Shown: in pieces, positions 13,612-20,312 of the stretch
How the letters are laid out: every line of letters starts with the position of its first letter
Numbering within the stretch: the first letter of the stretch is position 1
Source: Litorimonas sp963922935
GTDB lineage: Bacteria; Pseudomonadota; Alphaproteobacteria; Caulobacterales; Maricaulaceae
DNA: 20,979 nt
Direction of reading: 5' to 3'
Assembly (NCBI GenBank): GCA_963922935.1
Contig: CAWUKE010000017.1
Location: 1-20,979 of the forward strand
Position numbers and translations under genes: made by a program
Notes under the pieces: generated by a model
Told to the model about the DNA's origin: nothing
The model's database searches: none
The model's input: only the letters and a program-made list of their open reading frames with translations

Positions 13612-14736
13612 ATGACACTCCAAATTAATGCGGCTTTTGATGCGGGAAATATTGAGGTCATTGACGCCTCTGATCCGCAAAATATTCGTCTTCGGATTTT
13701 GAAAGATGCCCATAGCGATTTTTATCAGTGGTTTCATTTTCGGGTGACGGGCGCGAAGAATACTCCCCTACGGCTCATCATCGAAAATGCGGGCGGGGCG
13801 GCTTATCCCAAAGGGTTCGAGGGCTATCGCGCGTGTTACAGCGAAGACCTAGAAAGCTGGCCGCGGGTGGCGTCGACGCAACTGCAGGACGGCGCGCTAA
13901 TCATTGAGCATACGCCGGGGACTGATAGCGTCTATTACGCTTACTTTGCGCCTTACACATTGGAGCGGCACCACCATTTGATCGCGGATGCGTTGAGCCA
14001 TGACGGGGTTTCGCTCAAGGTCCTCGGCCAAACTCTAGATGGCCGCGATTTGGATTGCTTGTCTTTGGGTGAGGGCGAGAAAACCTTTTGGGTGATTGCC
14101 CGACAGCATCCCGGCGAAAGTATGGCCGAGTGGTGGATGGAAGGGTTTATCGCCCGCTTGACTGATCCTGACGATGAAGGGGCAGCAGTCCTTCGCCAAA
14201 AAGCGACCTTCCATATTGTGCCGAATATGAACCCAGACGGGTCCTTCAGGGGGCATCTTCGCACAAATGCGGCCGGCGCGAACCTGAACCGAGAATGGGA
14301 AACGCCGACGCTGGACCGTAGTCCAGAGGTCTATTATGTGCGCGGTGCCATGGACGCGAACCCGCCGGTCTTGTGCTTGGACGTTCACGGCGATGAGGCC
14401 TTACCCTATAACTTTATTGCAGGCGCTGAGGGCATTCCCGGTCATACGGCAAAACAACAAGCCGACCTAGATGCCTTTCTTGCGGCCTATGTAAAGGCTA
14501 GTCCGGATTTCCAAACCGAAATCGGCTATCCTAAATCTGCGCCTAGCAAAGCCAATATGACCATGTGCACGACACAAACGGCGAATCGTTATGATTGTCT
14601 GTCCATGACACTGGAAATGCCGTTCAAGGATAACGCCAATGCGCCGGACGCGGAGTTTGGCTGGAGCCCGGATCGCTGCGCGCAATTAGGCAGCGATACG
14701 CTGGATGCGATGGCCGCCGTTATCGATCAGCTTTAA
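13612..14736 (+). CDS. M14-family zinc carboxypeptidase, cytosolic carboxypeptidase-like
   Basis: A 374-residue protein with the layout of cytosolic carboxypeptidases (CCP/AGBL-like M14D): an N-terminal beta domain (1-125, with DFYQWFHFRV at 36-45 and the YAYFAPYTLERH junction), then the metallopeptidase. Zinc ligands are His166 and Glu169 (RQHPGES) and His259 (LDVHGDE); substrate carboxylate is bound by NLNRE (224-228), and Glu335 (SMTLEMP) is the catalytic base. No signal peptide, so cytoplasmic. Start ATG 13612 follows AGGACTGG and lies 7 bases after the NAGS stop; a longer open frame to 13492 only re-reads the NAGS gene. Eukaryotic members remove C-terminal glutamates from tubulin; bacterial substrates are unknown. 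It ends just before the parS palindrome. Confidence 0.88.
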   Translation: MTLQINAAFDAGNIEVIDASDPQNIRLRILKDAHSDFYQWFHFRVTGAKNTPLRLIIENAGGAAYPKGFEGYRACYSEDLESWPRVASTQLQDGALIIEHTPGTDSVYYAYFAPYTLERHHHLIADALSHDGVSLKVLGQTLDGRDLDCLSLGEGEKTFWVIARQHPGESMAEWWMEGFIARLTDPDDEGAAVLRQKATFHIVPNMNPDGSFRGHLRTNAAGANLNREWETPTLDRSPEVYYVRGAMDANPPVLCLDVHGDEALPYNFIAGAEGIPGHTAKQQADLDAFLAAYVKASPDFQTEIGYPKSAPSKANMTMCTTQTANRYDCLSMTLEMPFKDNANAPDAEFGWSPDRCAQLGSDTLDAMAAVIDQL

Positions 14737-14743
14737 GGCCAAC

Positions 14744-14769
14744 CGGAGTGTTTCACGTGAAACACTCCG
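14744..14769. promoter_or_regulatory. parS: parS centromere site (ParB binding) inside a 26-bp perfect palindrome
   Basis: Bases 14749-14764 read TGTTTCACGTGAAACA, identical to the classical ParB-Spo0J consensus used across bacteria including Caulobacter. The symmetry continues perfectly five bases further on each side (CGGAG/CTCCG), giving 26 bp in all. It sits in the 51-base space between the convergent M14 and M16 genes. ParB nucleates here, spreads, and links the origin region to ParA and loads SMC/condensin. The GC-flanked dyad could also fold in RNA from either side and act as a weak transcription barrier, but there is no T-tract. parS sites usually cluster near the chromosomal origin; no DnaA boxes were noticed in this window. 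Confidence 0.93.
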
Positions 14770-14787
14770 CGCACGTCTTCAACCGAC

Positions 14788-17613
14788 TTACATATCGACG
14801 ATCGTGTAGCCCAACGCTTCCAAGCGGTCGCGTTGTGTGGCGGCATCACCAACAACGATGATCCGAATGGCCTCTGGGGTCATATAAGCATTGGCGAGGG
14901 CTTCCGCGTCTTCCACGCTCATGCTTTGGATGCGCGCCATTTCTTGCGCGCGCGTATCATCAGGCAAGGCATTGCGGCTTATATCTTGGACAAGGCGTAG
15001 CTTATCACCCAACGTTTCTGTCTTGAGGGCTTGGCCGCGGAGCAGCGCGTCCTTCATGGCGGCGAGTTCGTCTTCGGACATGTCTCGCCCATGTGCGCCG
15101 ACAATGTCGCGAATGATTTCAAGGCTTTCGAGTGTTGCGTTCGTGCGCACAGATGTACCGACGCCAAAGCTGCCCATATCGATATCGCCAGAGGCGCCGG
15201 AACGAATGCCGTAAGTATAGCCTTTATTGACGCGCAGTTCCGTCATGAGCTTCGACGTATAAATCGCGCCGAGCGGGAAGTTGAGCGCATCAAGCCGCGC
15301 ATAGTCCGGGTCGCTTGAGGGCAGAGCAGGGCGGTTCATCCGGATGACGGATTGCTTTGCGTCTGGGAAGTCCTTGAAGTAGATCACTGTCTCTTCCACT
15401 GGCGCCATAGCCGGACGGGCTTTCGGGGAGAGGTCACCCTCGACGGGGTCGGTGAGGCTTCCGAAAGCGCTCAGCACCGTTTCCTCATTATAGGCGCCAA
15501 CGATGTTGAGTGTAGCCGTGGAGAGGTCAAAGTAGTTCAAATAGAAGGCCTTCACATCATCCAATGTGATCGAGCGAACTTGGGCTTCCGTCCCGCTGCC
15601 CGCTACCGAAAGCGCGCTGTCTTCAGGATAGATCAGGCTGGACGAAACTACGGACGCTAGGAAGTTTGGATTAGCCTGCTGCGCCACAGCGTTTTGCGCA
15701 TAGGCTTCCCGAAGCGTTTCAAATTCGGTCTGATCAAAGGCGGGCGCAAAGATGACATCATTCAAAATGTCGAGTGTAGCATCCAGATTGCGGGCCAGTG
15801 TCTTGCCACGGATTGTCGTGTAACGATTGCCTGTGACGACGTTGAGGCTGGAACCGAGATTACCAAGCGCTTCTTCGAGCGTAGCCGTATCCATATCGCC
15901 CGCGCCTTTTAACATAAGGTCCCCCATGAGCGAGGCGACGCCGGGCTTATCGGCTGTGGCCCGGTTTTTCCCGGCATCAATGTCGAGCGAAAACTCAATC
16001 AGAGGCACTTCATCGGACTGAATGCCGACGACCGTGATCCCGTTTGAAGCTTCCGCGCGCCAAATCGCTGGGGATGGCGGCGTGTAAGGATCGCCAAAGG
16101 GCGGTTCGACAGTCCGGTCAAAGGAAGAGGGTGTGGGTTCAAAAATTCGGGCGTCGGGATCGTAAGGCACGTCCGCCTCCGCGCCTTGAACGACGACTTC
16201 TTCAACGACTTCGGCGATCTCTGCGTCTTCTAGGCCGAGTTCAGGCGAGCCTTTGGGGACAAAGCTCGTCGCGACATAAGGCTTGTCTTTGATGTAGCGA
16301 TTATAGACATCCATAACGTCTTCGGCTGTCACGGCGCGAAGGGCTTGGATGTCATCGTCGAGATAGCCGGGATCGTCGCGGAACACATTATATTCGCCAA
16401 GGGCAATGGCTTTGCCGAGCGCGCTTTGAACTTCATCATAAACCGCGACTTCGACTTCGGTCTTGATGCGCTCAAGGGCCGTTTCGGGGATGCCATTTTC
16501 CTCGAATCGCGAGAAAGCAGCTTCAATGCCTGGGATCAGCCCGTCAATATCCTCGCCTGCCTTTGGGTTGATGAAGAGATAAGTCTCCCCGGCGAGTTCT
16601 TTGGTGTAGTTGAACGCCCCGACCGAGGTCGTCAGTTGCATTTCATCAATCATGACTTCGTTGAACGGCGCTTGTTTGCCATCCGTCAGATAGGTCATGA
16701 GAACATTAAGCGCGTAGCTATCCGGATGATATTCCGCGACGCTTGGCCAAACCATTGTCAGTTGCGGCACTTTGGCGAAATTGTCCTCGTGCAAGAAACT
16801 CTTCGTTTCAGAGAGTGAGGCGGGCTCAGCGATGGTTTTGGGTGTTGGTTCCGCGCCTTCCGGGATTTCACCGAAATATTTCTCGACCATGGCTTTGGCT
16901 TCGGCTTTGTCGAAATCGCCTGTGATCGTCACGGTCACATTATCAGGGCGATACCATTGGGCGAAGAAGTCTTTTGTGTCTTGCAGTGTCGCATTTTCCA
17001 GGTCTTCCAAGCTGCCAATGACCTGGTGATTATAAGGGTGGCCGACGGGGTAGATCGCTTTACCAATGACGTAGAAATTATGGCCATAAGGCTGATTGTC
17101 GACACGCTGACGTTTTTCATTCTTCACGACCTGCTTTTCGCGGTCGATGACGTTCTGGTTCACCGTATTGATGAACCAGCCGAGCTTGTCGGCTTCCGCC
17201 CAGATGATTTTCTCGAGCGCGTCCTTTGGGACGGCTTGGAAATATTGCGTCATATCGGTGGTAGTGAACCCATTCGTGCCTTCACCGCCGATCCGCGTAT
17301 TCATTTCATCCAAACCGCCATAGCCGAGATTTTCAGAATCGAGGAAAAGCAAATGTTCGAAGAGGTGGGCAAAACCTGTCTTACCAGGCAATTCCCGTGC
17401 AGAGCCGACATGAACCGCCAAGTTGATCGCGACGATTGGGTCTGATCGGTCCACGTGGAAGATGACGTCGAGCCCGTTGTCGAGCGTAAATTTCTCAAAC
17501 TCCAGTTGAGGCAGGGCATCGGCGGCGACTGTTTCCTCGGATATATTCGCCGTGTCAGCACAGCCCGCTATCGCTAGGGAAGATGCAAATAAGAGAAGAG
17601 CAAGTTTTTTCAT
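14788..17613 (-). CDS. M16-family zinc metallopeptidase, lipoprotein with two M16 repeats
   Basis: The 941-residue protein starts with a lipoprotein signal, MKKLALLLFASSLAIAGC, with Cys18 in a LAIAGC lipobox, so it is probably envelope anchored. The first M16 repeat (about 40-480) has the inverted zinc motif HLFEH at 83-87 and the third ligand Glu166 (KNEKRQ). The second repeat (about 530-935) has lost HxxEH (GVASLMGDLMLKGAG) but keeps the C-terminal R-x-x-x-Y-like element LRVNKGYTYGIRSGASG, as expected of the inactive partner half. Such proteins degrade peptides within a closed chamber. ATG at 17613 is chosen over an in-frame start at 17685 because of GAGG at the right distance, the lipobox position, and a TATAAT at 17653-17648 lying inside the longer version. 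Confidence 0.93.
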   Translation of the reverse strand: MKKLALLLFASSLAIAGCADTANISEETVAADALPQLEFEKFTLDNGLDVIFHVDRSDPIVAINLAVHVGSARELPGKTGFAHLFEHLLFLDSENLGYGGLDEMNTRIGGEGTNGFTTTDMTQYFQAVPKDALEKIIWAEADKLGWFINTVNQNVIDREKQVVKNEKRQRVDNQPYGHNFYVIGKAIYPVGHPYNHQVIGSLEDLENATLQDTKDFFAQWYRPDNVTVTITGDFDKAEAKAMVEKYFGEIPEGAEPTPKTIAEPASLSETKSFLHEDNFAKVPQLTMVWPSVAEYHPDSYALNVLMTYLTDGKQAPFNEVMIDEMQLTTSVGAFNYTKELAGETYLFINPKAGEDIDGLIPGIEAAFSRFEENGIPETALERIKTEVEVAVYDEVQSALGKAIALGEYNVFRDDPGYLDDDIQALRAVTAEDVMDVYNRYIKDKPYVATSFVPKGSPELGLEDAEIAEVVEEVVVQGAEADVPYDPDARIFEPTPSSFDRTVEPPFGDPYTPPSPAIWRAEASNGITVVGIQSDEVPLIEFSLDIDAGKNRATADKPGVASLMGDLMLKGAGDMDTATLEEALGNLGSSLNVVTGNRYTTIRGKTLARNLDATLDILNDVIFAPAFDQTEFETLREAYAQNAVAQQANPNFLASVVSSSLIYPEDSALSVAGSGTEAQVRSITLDDVKAFYLNYFDLSTATLNIVGAYNEETVLSAFGSLTDPVEGDLSPKARPAMAPVEETVIYFKDFPDAKQSVIRMNRPALPSSDPDYARLDALNFPLGAIYTSKLMTELRVNKGYTYGIRSGASGDIDMGSFGVGTSVRTNATLESLEIIRDIVGAHGRDMSEDELAAMKDALLRGQALKTETLGDKLRLVQDISRNALPDDTRAQEMARIQSMSVEDAEALANAYMTPEAIRIIVVGDAATQRDRLEALGYTIVDM

Positions 17614-17647
17614 GGCGCCTCGACTAGCGAGCATAACGACAACTGTC

Positions 17648-17653
17648 ATTATA
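17648..17653 (-). promoter_or_regulatory. Candidate -10 element for the M16 peptidase gene
   Basis: A perfect TATAAT on the minus strand, 35 bases before the ATG at 17613. No good -35 hexamer is visible at 16-18 bases upstream, so promoter strength is uncertain. Its position supports the shorter gene start. Confidence 0.4.
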
Positions 17654-17714
17654 AAATCGCCGAGGCGTCTTTGATCTGTCACCAAGTGATAGCTTGTGCG
17701 TATTTAAGGCTAGA

Positions 17715-18143
17715 ATGGATGATCTTTACATCAAATCTGGTTTGAGTGTGCCGGCGAGCGCCCTGGCGACCGATGCGGTGAAAGCGTCTGGGCCTGGCGG
17801 GCAGTCTGTGAACAAGACGAACAGCGCCTGTGTCTTACGCGCTTATGTCGACGCGTTCGGCTGGCCGGAAGGGCTACGAGATCGCGTGCTGGCGCATTCA
17901 GATCGCCGCATTAGCGAGGCCCAACGCGCGATTGTCATTCACTGCGATACGCACCGCAGCTTTCATCGCAATACGGGCGAAGCACGTAAGCGTTTAGCCG
18001 ATTTGCTCCGCAAAGCGCTCTATCGCCGTCCACCGCGCAAGCGGACACAACCGTCTCGGGCCGCGACGCGGCGCGCGGTGAAAGCGCAAAAACGGCGCTC
18101 TGAAATCAAAGCCTTGCGGGGACGGGTGAGGGACTGGTCCTAG
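17715..18143 (+). CDS. arfB: Alternative ribosome-rescue factor B (peptidyl-tRNA hydrolase, GGQ domain)
   Basis: A 142-residue codon-independent release factor. The GGQ catalytic loop is at 28-30 in ASGPGGQSVNKTNSA; the RF-1-like domain spans about 8-100, and the C-terminal tail (RRPPRKRT..., then AVKAQKRRSEIKALRGRV) is the basic helix that enters the empty mRNA channel of a stalled ribosome. It hydrolyses peptidyl-tRNA on non-stop ribosomes when trans-translation is not enough. ATG 17715 is preferred to a TTG at 17694 because it gives the normal ArfB N-terminus (MDDLYIKSGLSVP) and has AAGG nearby. It is transcribed divergently from the M16 gene and lies 98 bases before rpmF. Confidence 0.92.
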   Translation: MDDLYIKSGLSVPASALATDAVKASGPGGQSVNKTNSACVLRAYVDAFGWPEGLRDRVLAHSDRRISEAQRAIVIHCDTHRSFHRNTGEARKRLADLLRKALYRRPPRKRTQPSRAATRRAVKAQKRRSEIKALRGRVRDWS

Positions 18144-18146
18144 GAC

Positions 18147-18175
18147 TTGCGTCAAGGCGGGCGAGTCGCTATGTG
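18147..18175 (+). promoter_or_regulatory. Candidate promoter of rpmF
   Basis: TTGCGT (18147-18152) and TATGTG (18170-18175) are 17 bases apart, just after the arfB stop. This would give a 5' leader of about 60 bases before rpmF. Both hexamers are imperfect. Confidence 0.3.
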
Positions 18176-18241
18176 GCGCGCCGATGCGAGCGGCACACCT
18201 GCGTGATGTCGCCCTTTTAAGTTTTCATTATGGAGGTGACC

Positions 18242-18421
18242 ATGGCGGTCCCTAAGAGTAAGATCAGCAATTCGCGCCGTGGTATGCGTCGTGCGCATGA
18301 TCGTCTGAACAACCCGACTTATGTCGAAGATCAAGACAGCGGCGAGTTGCGCCGTCCACACCACATTGACCTGAAAAGCGGTAAATATCGCGGTCGTCAG
18401 GTGCTGGAGCCAAAAGCCTAG
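18242..18421 (+). CDS. rpmF: 50S ribosomal protein L32
   Basis: The 59-residue protein begins MAVPKSKISNSRRGMRRAHD, the family's invariant N-terminus, and continues with YVEDQDSGELRRPHHIDL and KYRGRQVL. It has none of the zinc-binding cysteines found in some L32 proteins, which is the usual alphaproteobacterial form. A near-perfect GGAGGTGA (18232-18239) precedes the ATG; an in-frame ATG at 18230 overlaps this Shine-Dalgarno and is not the start. It is followed by its own strong terminator, so it is probably monocistronic or the end of an arfB-rpmF transcript. Confidence 0.97.
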   Translation: MAVPKSKISNSRRGMRRAHDRLNNPTYVEDQDSGELRRPHHIDLKSGKYRGRQVLEPKA

Positions 18422-18441
18422 CTTTTCGCAATAACCTTTAG

Positions 18442-18470
18442 AAAGCCGTCCGTCAGGGCGGCTTTTTTAT
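18442..18470 (+). terminator. Rho-independent terminator after rpmF
   Basis: AAAGCCGTCC pairs with GGGCGGCTTT (one G-U) around a GTCA loop, a 10-bp stem at 18442-18465 that runs into six Ts (18463-18468). It lies 21 bases after the rpmF stop and isolates it from eno. This is the clearest intrinsic terminator in the window. Confidence 0.92.
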
Positions 18471-18472
18471 TG

Positions 18473-18490
18473 GCTGCAGGCGGGTGCAGC
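18473..18490. repeat. Inverted repeat GCTGCA-N6-TGCAGC upstream of eno
   Basis: Perfect 6-bp arms flank GGCGGG, directly after the rpmF terminator and 45 bases before the eno ATG. A TTGACT (18501-18506) follows and might be a -35 element, but no good -10 is seen. It could be an operator or a chance dyad. Confidence 0.3.
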
Positions 18491-18535
18491 GTCAGGGTGG
18501 TTGACTCTACGCAGCCTCAGTCATAGCGGGCGCGC

Positions 18536-19810
18536 ATGATTACGATTGAACATATTCACGCCCGCGAAATTCTCGATAGCCGGGGCAACCCGACATTGGA
18601 GTGTGAAATTACGCTCTCTGACGGGGGCTTTGGTCGCGCCGCTGTACCGTCCGGGGCGTCCACGGGCGCACACGAAGCTGTGGAGCTGCGTGACGGCGAC
18701 AAAGATCGCTATCTCGGTAAAGGCGTTCGTAAAGCGGTCCTGAATATCAATCAAGAGATTGCTGATACGCTCTATGGCTTAGATGCGGAGAACCAGCGCG
18801 GGATTGATCAGATCCTGATCACCTTAGACGGGACAGAGAATAAAGCGCGATTGGGCGCCAATGCGACGCTGGGTGTTTCATTGGCTTTGGCCAAAGCCGT
18901 CGCGGACAGCCAGCAAATCCCGCTTTATCGTTACGTCGGCGGAACACATGCTCACGTCCTGCCCGTGCCGATGATGAATATCATCAATGGGGGCGAACAT
19001 GCTGATAACCCTATTGATGTGCAGGAATTCATGGTCATGCCGGTCGGCGCGGAGAGCTTCTCCGAGGCTCTGCGCTGCGGAGCTGAAATCTTCCACGCGT
19101 TGAAGAAGAAACTGAAAGCGGACGGCCATAACACCAATGTTGGCGACGAAGGCGGCTTTGCGCCCAATCTGTCTGGCACGCGCGATGCGCTCGACTACAT
19201 CCTCGCCGCGATTGAGGCGGCGGGCTATAAAGCGGGTGAAGATGTGTTCCTGGCTTTGGACGTCGCCTCGACGGAGTTTTTCGAAGGCGGTAAATATGAG
19301 CTCAAAGGTGAGGGCAAGAGCCTCTCATCCGTAGAATTCGTTGACTATCTGGCAAAGCTGACGGCTGACTATCCGATCATTTCCATTGAGGACGGTATGG
19401 CCGAAGATGACTGGGACGGTTGGGTCGCCCTGCAAGCCAAGATTGGCGATAAAGTCCAGCTTGTCGGCGATGATCTGTTCGTGACCAATCCGAAGCGCTT
19501 AAAGACAGGGATCGATAAGAAGGCCGCCAATTCGATCCTCGTAAAAGTCAATCAGATTGGAACCCTTTCCGAGACGCTAGATGCCGTCAACATGGCGCAC
19601 CGTGCGGGCTTTACCGCGGTCATGTCCCACCGTTCTGGCGAAACGTCAGACACGACGATTGCTGATCTAGCGGTGGCGACGAATTGCGGGCAGATCAAAA
19701 CAGGCTCGCTCGCGCGCTCTGATCGGCTCGCCAAGTATAACCAGCTTCTTCGCATTGAGGAGCAGCTGGGCGAGATGGCGGTCTATGCGGGGCGCTCAAT
19801 CTTGAAATAA
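18536..19810 (+). CDS. eno: Enolase (phosphopyruvate hydratase)
   Basis: Interconverts 2-phosphoglycerate and phosphoenolpyruvate in glycolysis. It is full length at 424 residues. The N-terminal block IEHIHAREILDSRGNPTLE and the substrate loop SGASTGAHEA are intact. Catalytic Glu205 lies in GDEGGFAPN and Lys337 in ILVKVNQIG; magnesium ligands are Asp242 (ALDVAS), Glu285 (SIEDGM) and Asp312 (GDDLF). The enolase signature ILVKVNQIGT...SHRSGET is present. The ATG follows a GC-rich stretch without a strong Shine-Dalgarno. The order eno / FtsB-like / pdhA is the standard alphaproteobacterial arrangement; the 57 bases after eno contain no terminator, so transcription may continue into the next gene. 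Confidence 0.98.
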   Translation: MITIEHIHAREILDSRGNPTLECEITLSDGGFGRAAVPSGASTGAHEAVELRDGDKDRYLGKGVRKAVLNINQEIADTLYGLDAENQRGIDQILITLDGTENKARLGANATLGVSLALAKAVADSQQIPLYRYVGGTHAHVLPVPMMNIINGGEHADNPIDVQEFMVMPVGAESFSEALRCGAEIFHALKKKLKADGHNTNVGDEGGFAPNLSGTRDALDYILAAIEAAGYKAGEDVFLALDVASTEFFEGGKYELKGEGKSLSSVEFVDYLAKLTADYPIISIEDGMAEDDWDGWVALQAKIGDKVQLVGDDLFVTNPKRLKTGIDKKAANSILVKVNQIGTLSETLDAVNMAHRAGFTAVMSHRSGETSDTTIADLAVATNCGQIKTGSLARSDRLAKYNQLLRIEEQLGEMAVYAGRSILK

Positions 19811-19846
19811 GATTTGCAGCGGAAAAGGCGCGGGAGACACAGAGCT

Positions 19847-19862
19847 TTAACAGAGTGCTAAC
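19847..19862 (+). promoter_or_regulatory. Possible CtrA-type box before the septum gene
   Basis: TTAAC-AGAGTG-CTAAC fits the CtrA consensus TTAA-N7-TTAAC with one mismatch in the second half. It ends 5 bases before the first ATG of the FtsB-like gene. CtrA is the cell-cycle master regulator in Caulobacterales-like bacteria. A match this short can occur by chance. Confidence 0.25.
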
Positions 19863-19867
19863 TGTAA

Positions 19868-20221
19868 ATGTCCCATGTCGGACGCGGTATGAGTTCACGG
19901 CTAATGCGTTTTCGACCGCGCCTTCCGCGCTTTGATCTGCGACGTCGCGCACCCGCGCTCGCGCTTCTGTCACTTTATGTCTACATTGGATTTCATGCCC
20001 TATCTGGCAGCCAAGGGTTAAGCCAATGGTGGGCGCATGAGGCGCGGTCTGAACGTCTGTCAGACGAGCTATCGGCCCTGCAGGACCACCGCGCCACGCT
20101 GCAAAACCAAGTGGACCGCTTGTCCGCAAAGACTTTGGACTTAGACACACTCGACATAGAGGCCAGGCGCGCGCTATATGTCGCAAAGCCGGGCGAAATC
20201 ACAATTTGGCTTGACCCCTAG
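19868..20221 (+). CDS. Septum formation initiator family protein (FtsB/DivIC-like)
   Basis: Up to 117 residues: a basic cytoplasmic N-terminus rich in Arg, one membrane helix at about 29-48 (APALALLSLYVYIGFHALSG), a coiled coil at about 55-88 (heptad-like ERLSDELSALQDHRATLQNQ), and the family's terminal block LDTLDIEARRALYVAKPGEI. FtsB-type proteins bridge FtsL and FtsQ in the divisome. Three ATG codons (19868, 19889, 19904) are in frame; the second has a purine-rich GGACGCGG before it and gives a more usual length, so the start is unsure. It lies between eno and pdhA, as in most alphaproteobacteria. Confidence 0.88.
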   Translation: MSHVGRGMSSRLMRFRPRLPRFDLRRRAPALALLSLYVYIGFHALSGSQGLSQWWAHEARSERLSDELSALQDHRATLQNQVDRLSAKTLDLDTLDIEARRALYVAKPGEITIWLDP

Positions 20222-20290
20222 CGTCAGCCTGTCAACAAGTCCGCTTGTAACGAGACAAAAATGCGCTTAATTCAGTCTCTGGGATAGGCT

Positions 20291-20302
20291 GACAGCGCTG
20301 TC
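20291..20302. promoter_or_regulatory. 12-bp perfect palindrome before pdhA
   Basis: GACAGCGCTGTC is perfectly symmetric and ends immediately before the GGAG Shine-Dalgarno of pdhA, in a 91-base gap. It could be an operator or a small hairpin affecting initiation. A second small dyad (ACAAG-TCCG-CTTGT) lies earlier in the same gap. Confidence 0.3.
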
Positions 20303-20312
20303 GGAGTGAATG

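Noticed and set aside
17447..17462. Second parS-like sequence (CACGTG core with partial flanks)
   Set aside because: It has three mismatches to the consensus and lies in conserved coding sequence of the M16 peptidase (FHVDRSD), so it is probably fortuitous.
17616..17668. Inverted arms CGCCTCG/CGAGGCG around the M16 start that could hide the Shine-Dalgarno
   Set aside because: The distal arm lies upstream of the TATAAT -10 element, so it would not be in the transcript if that promoter is used.
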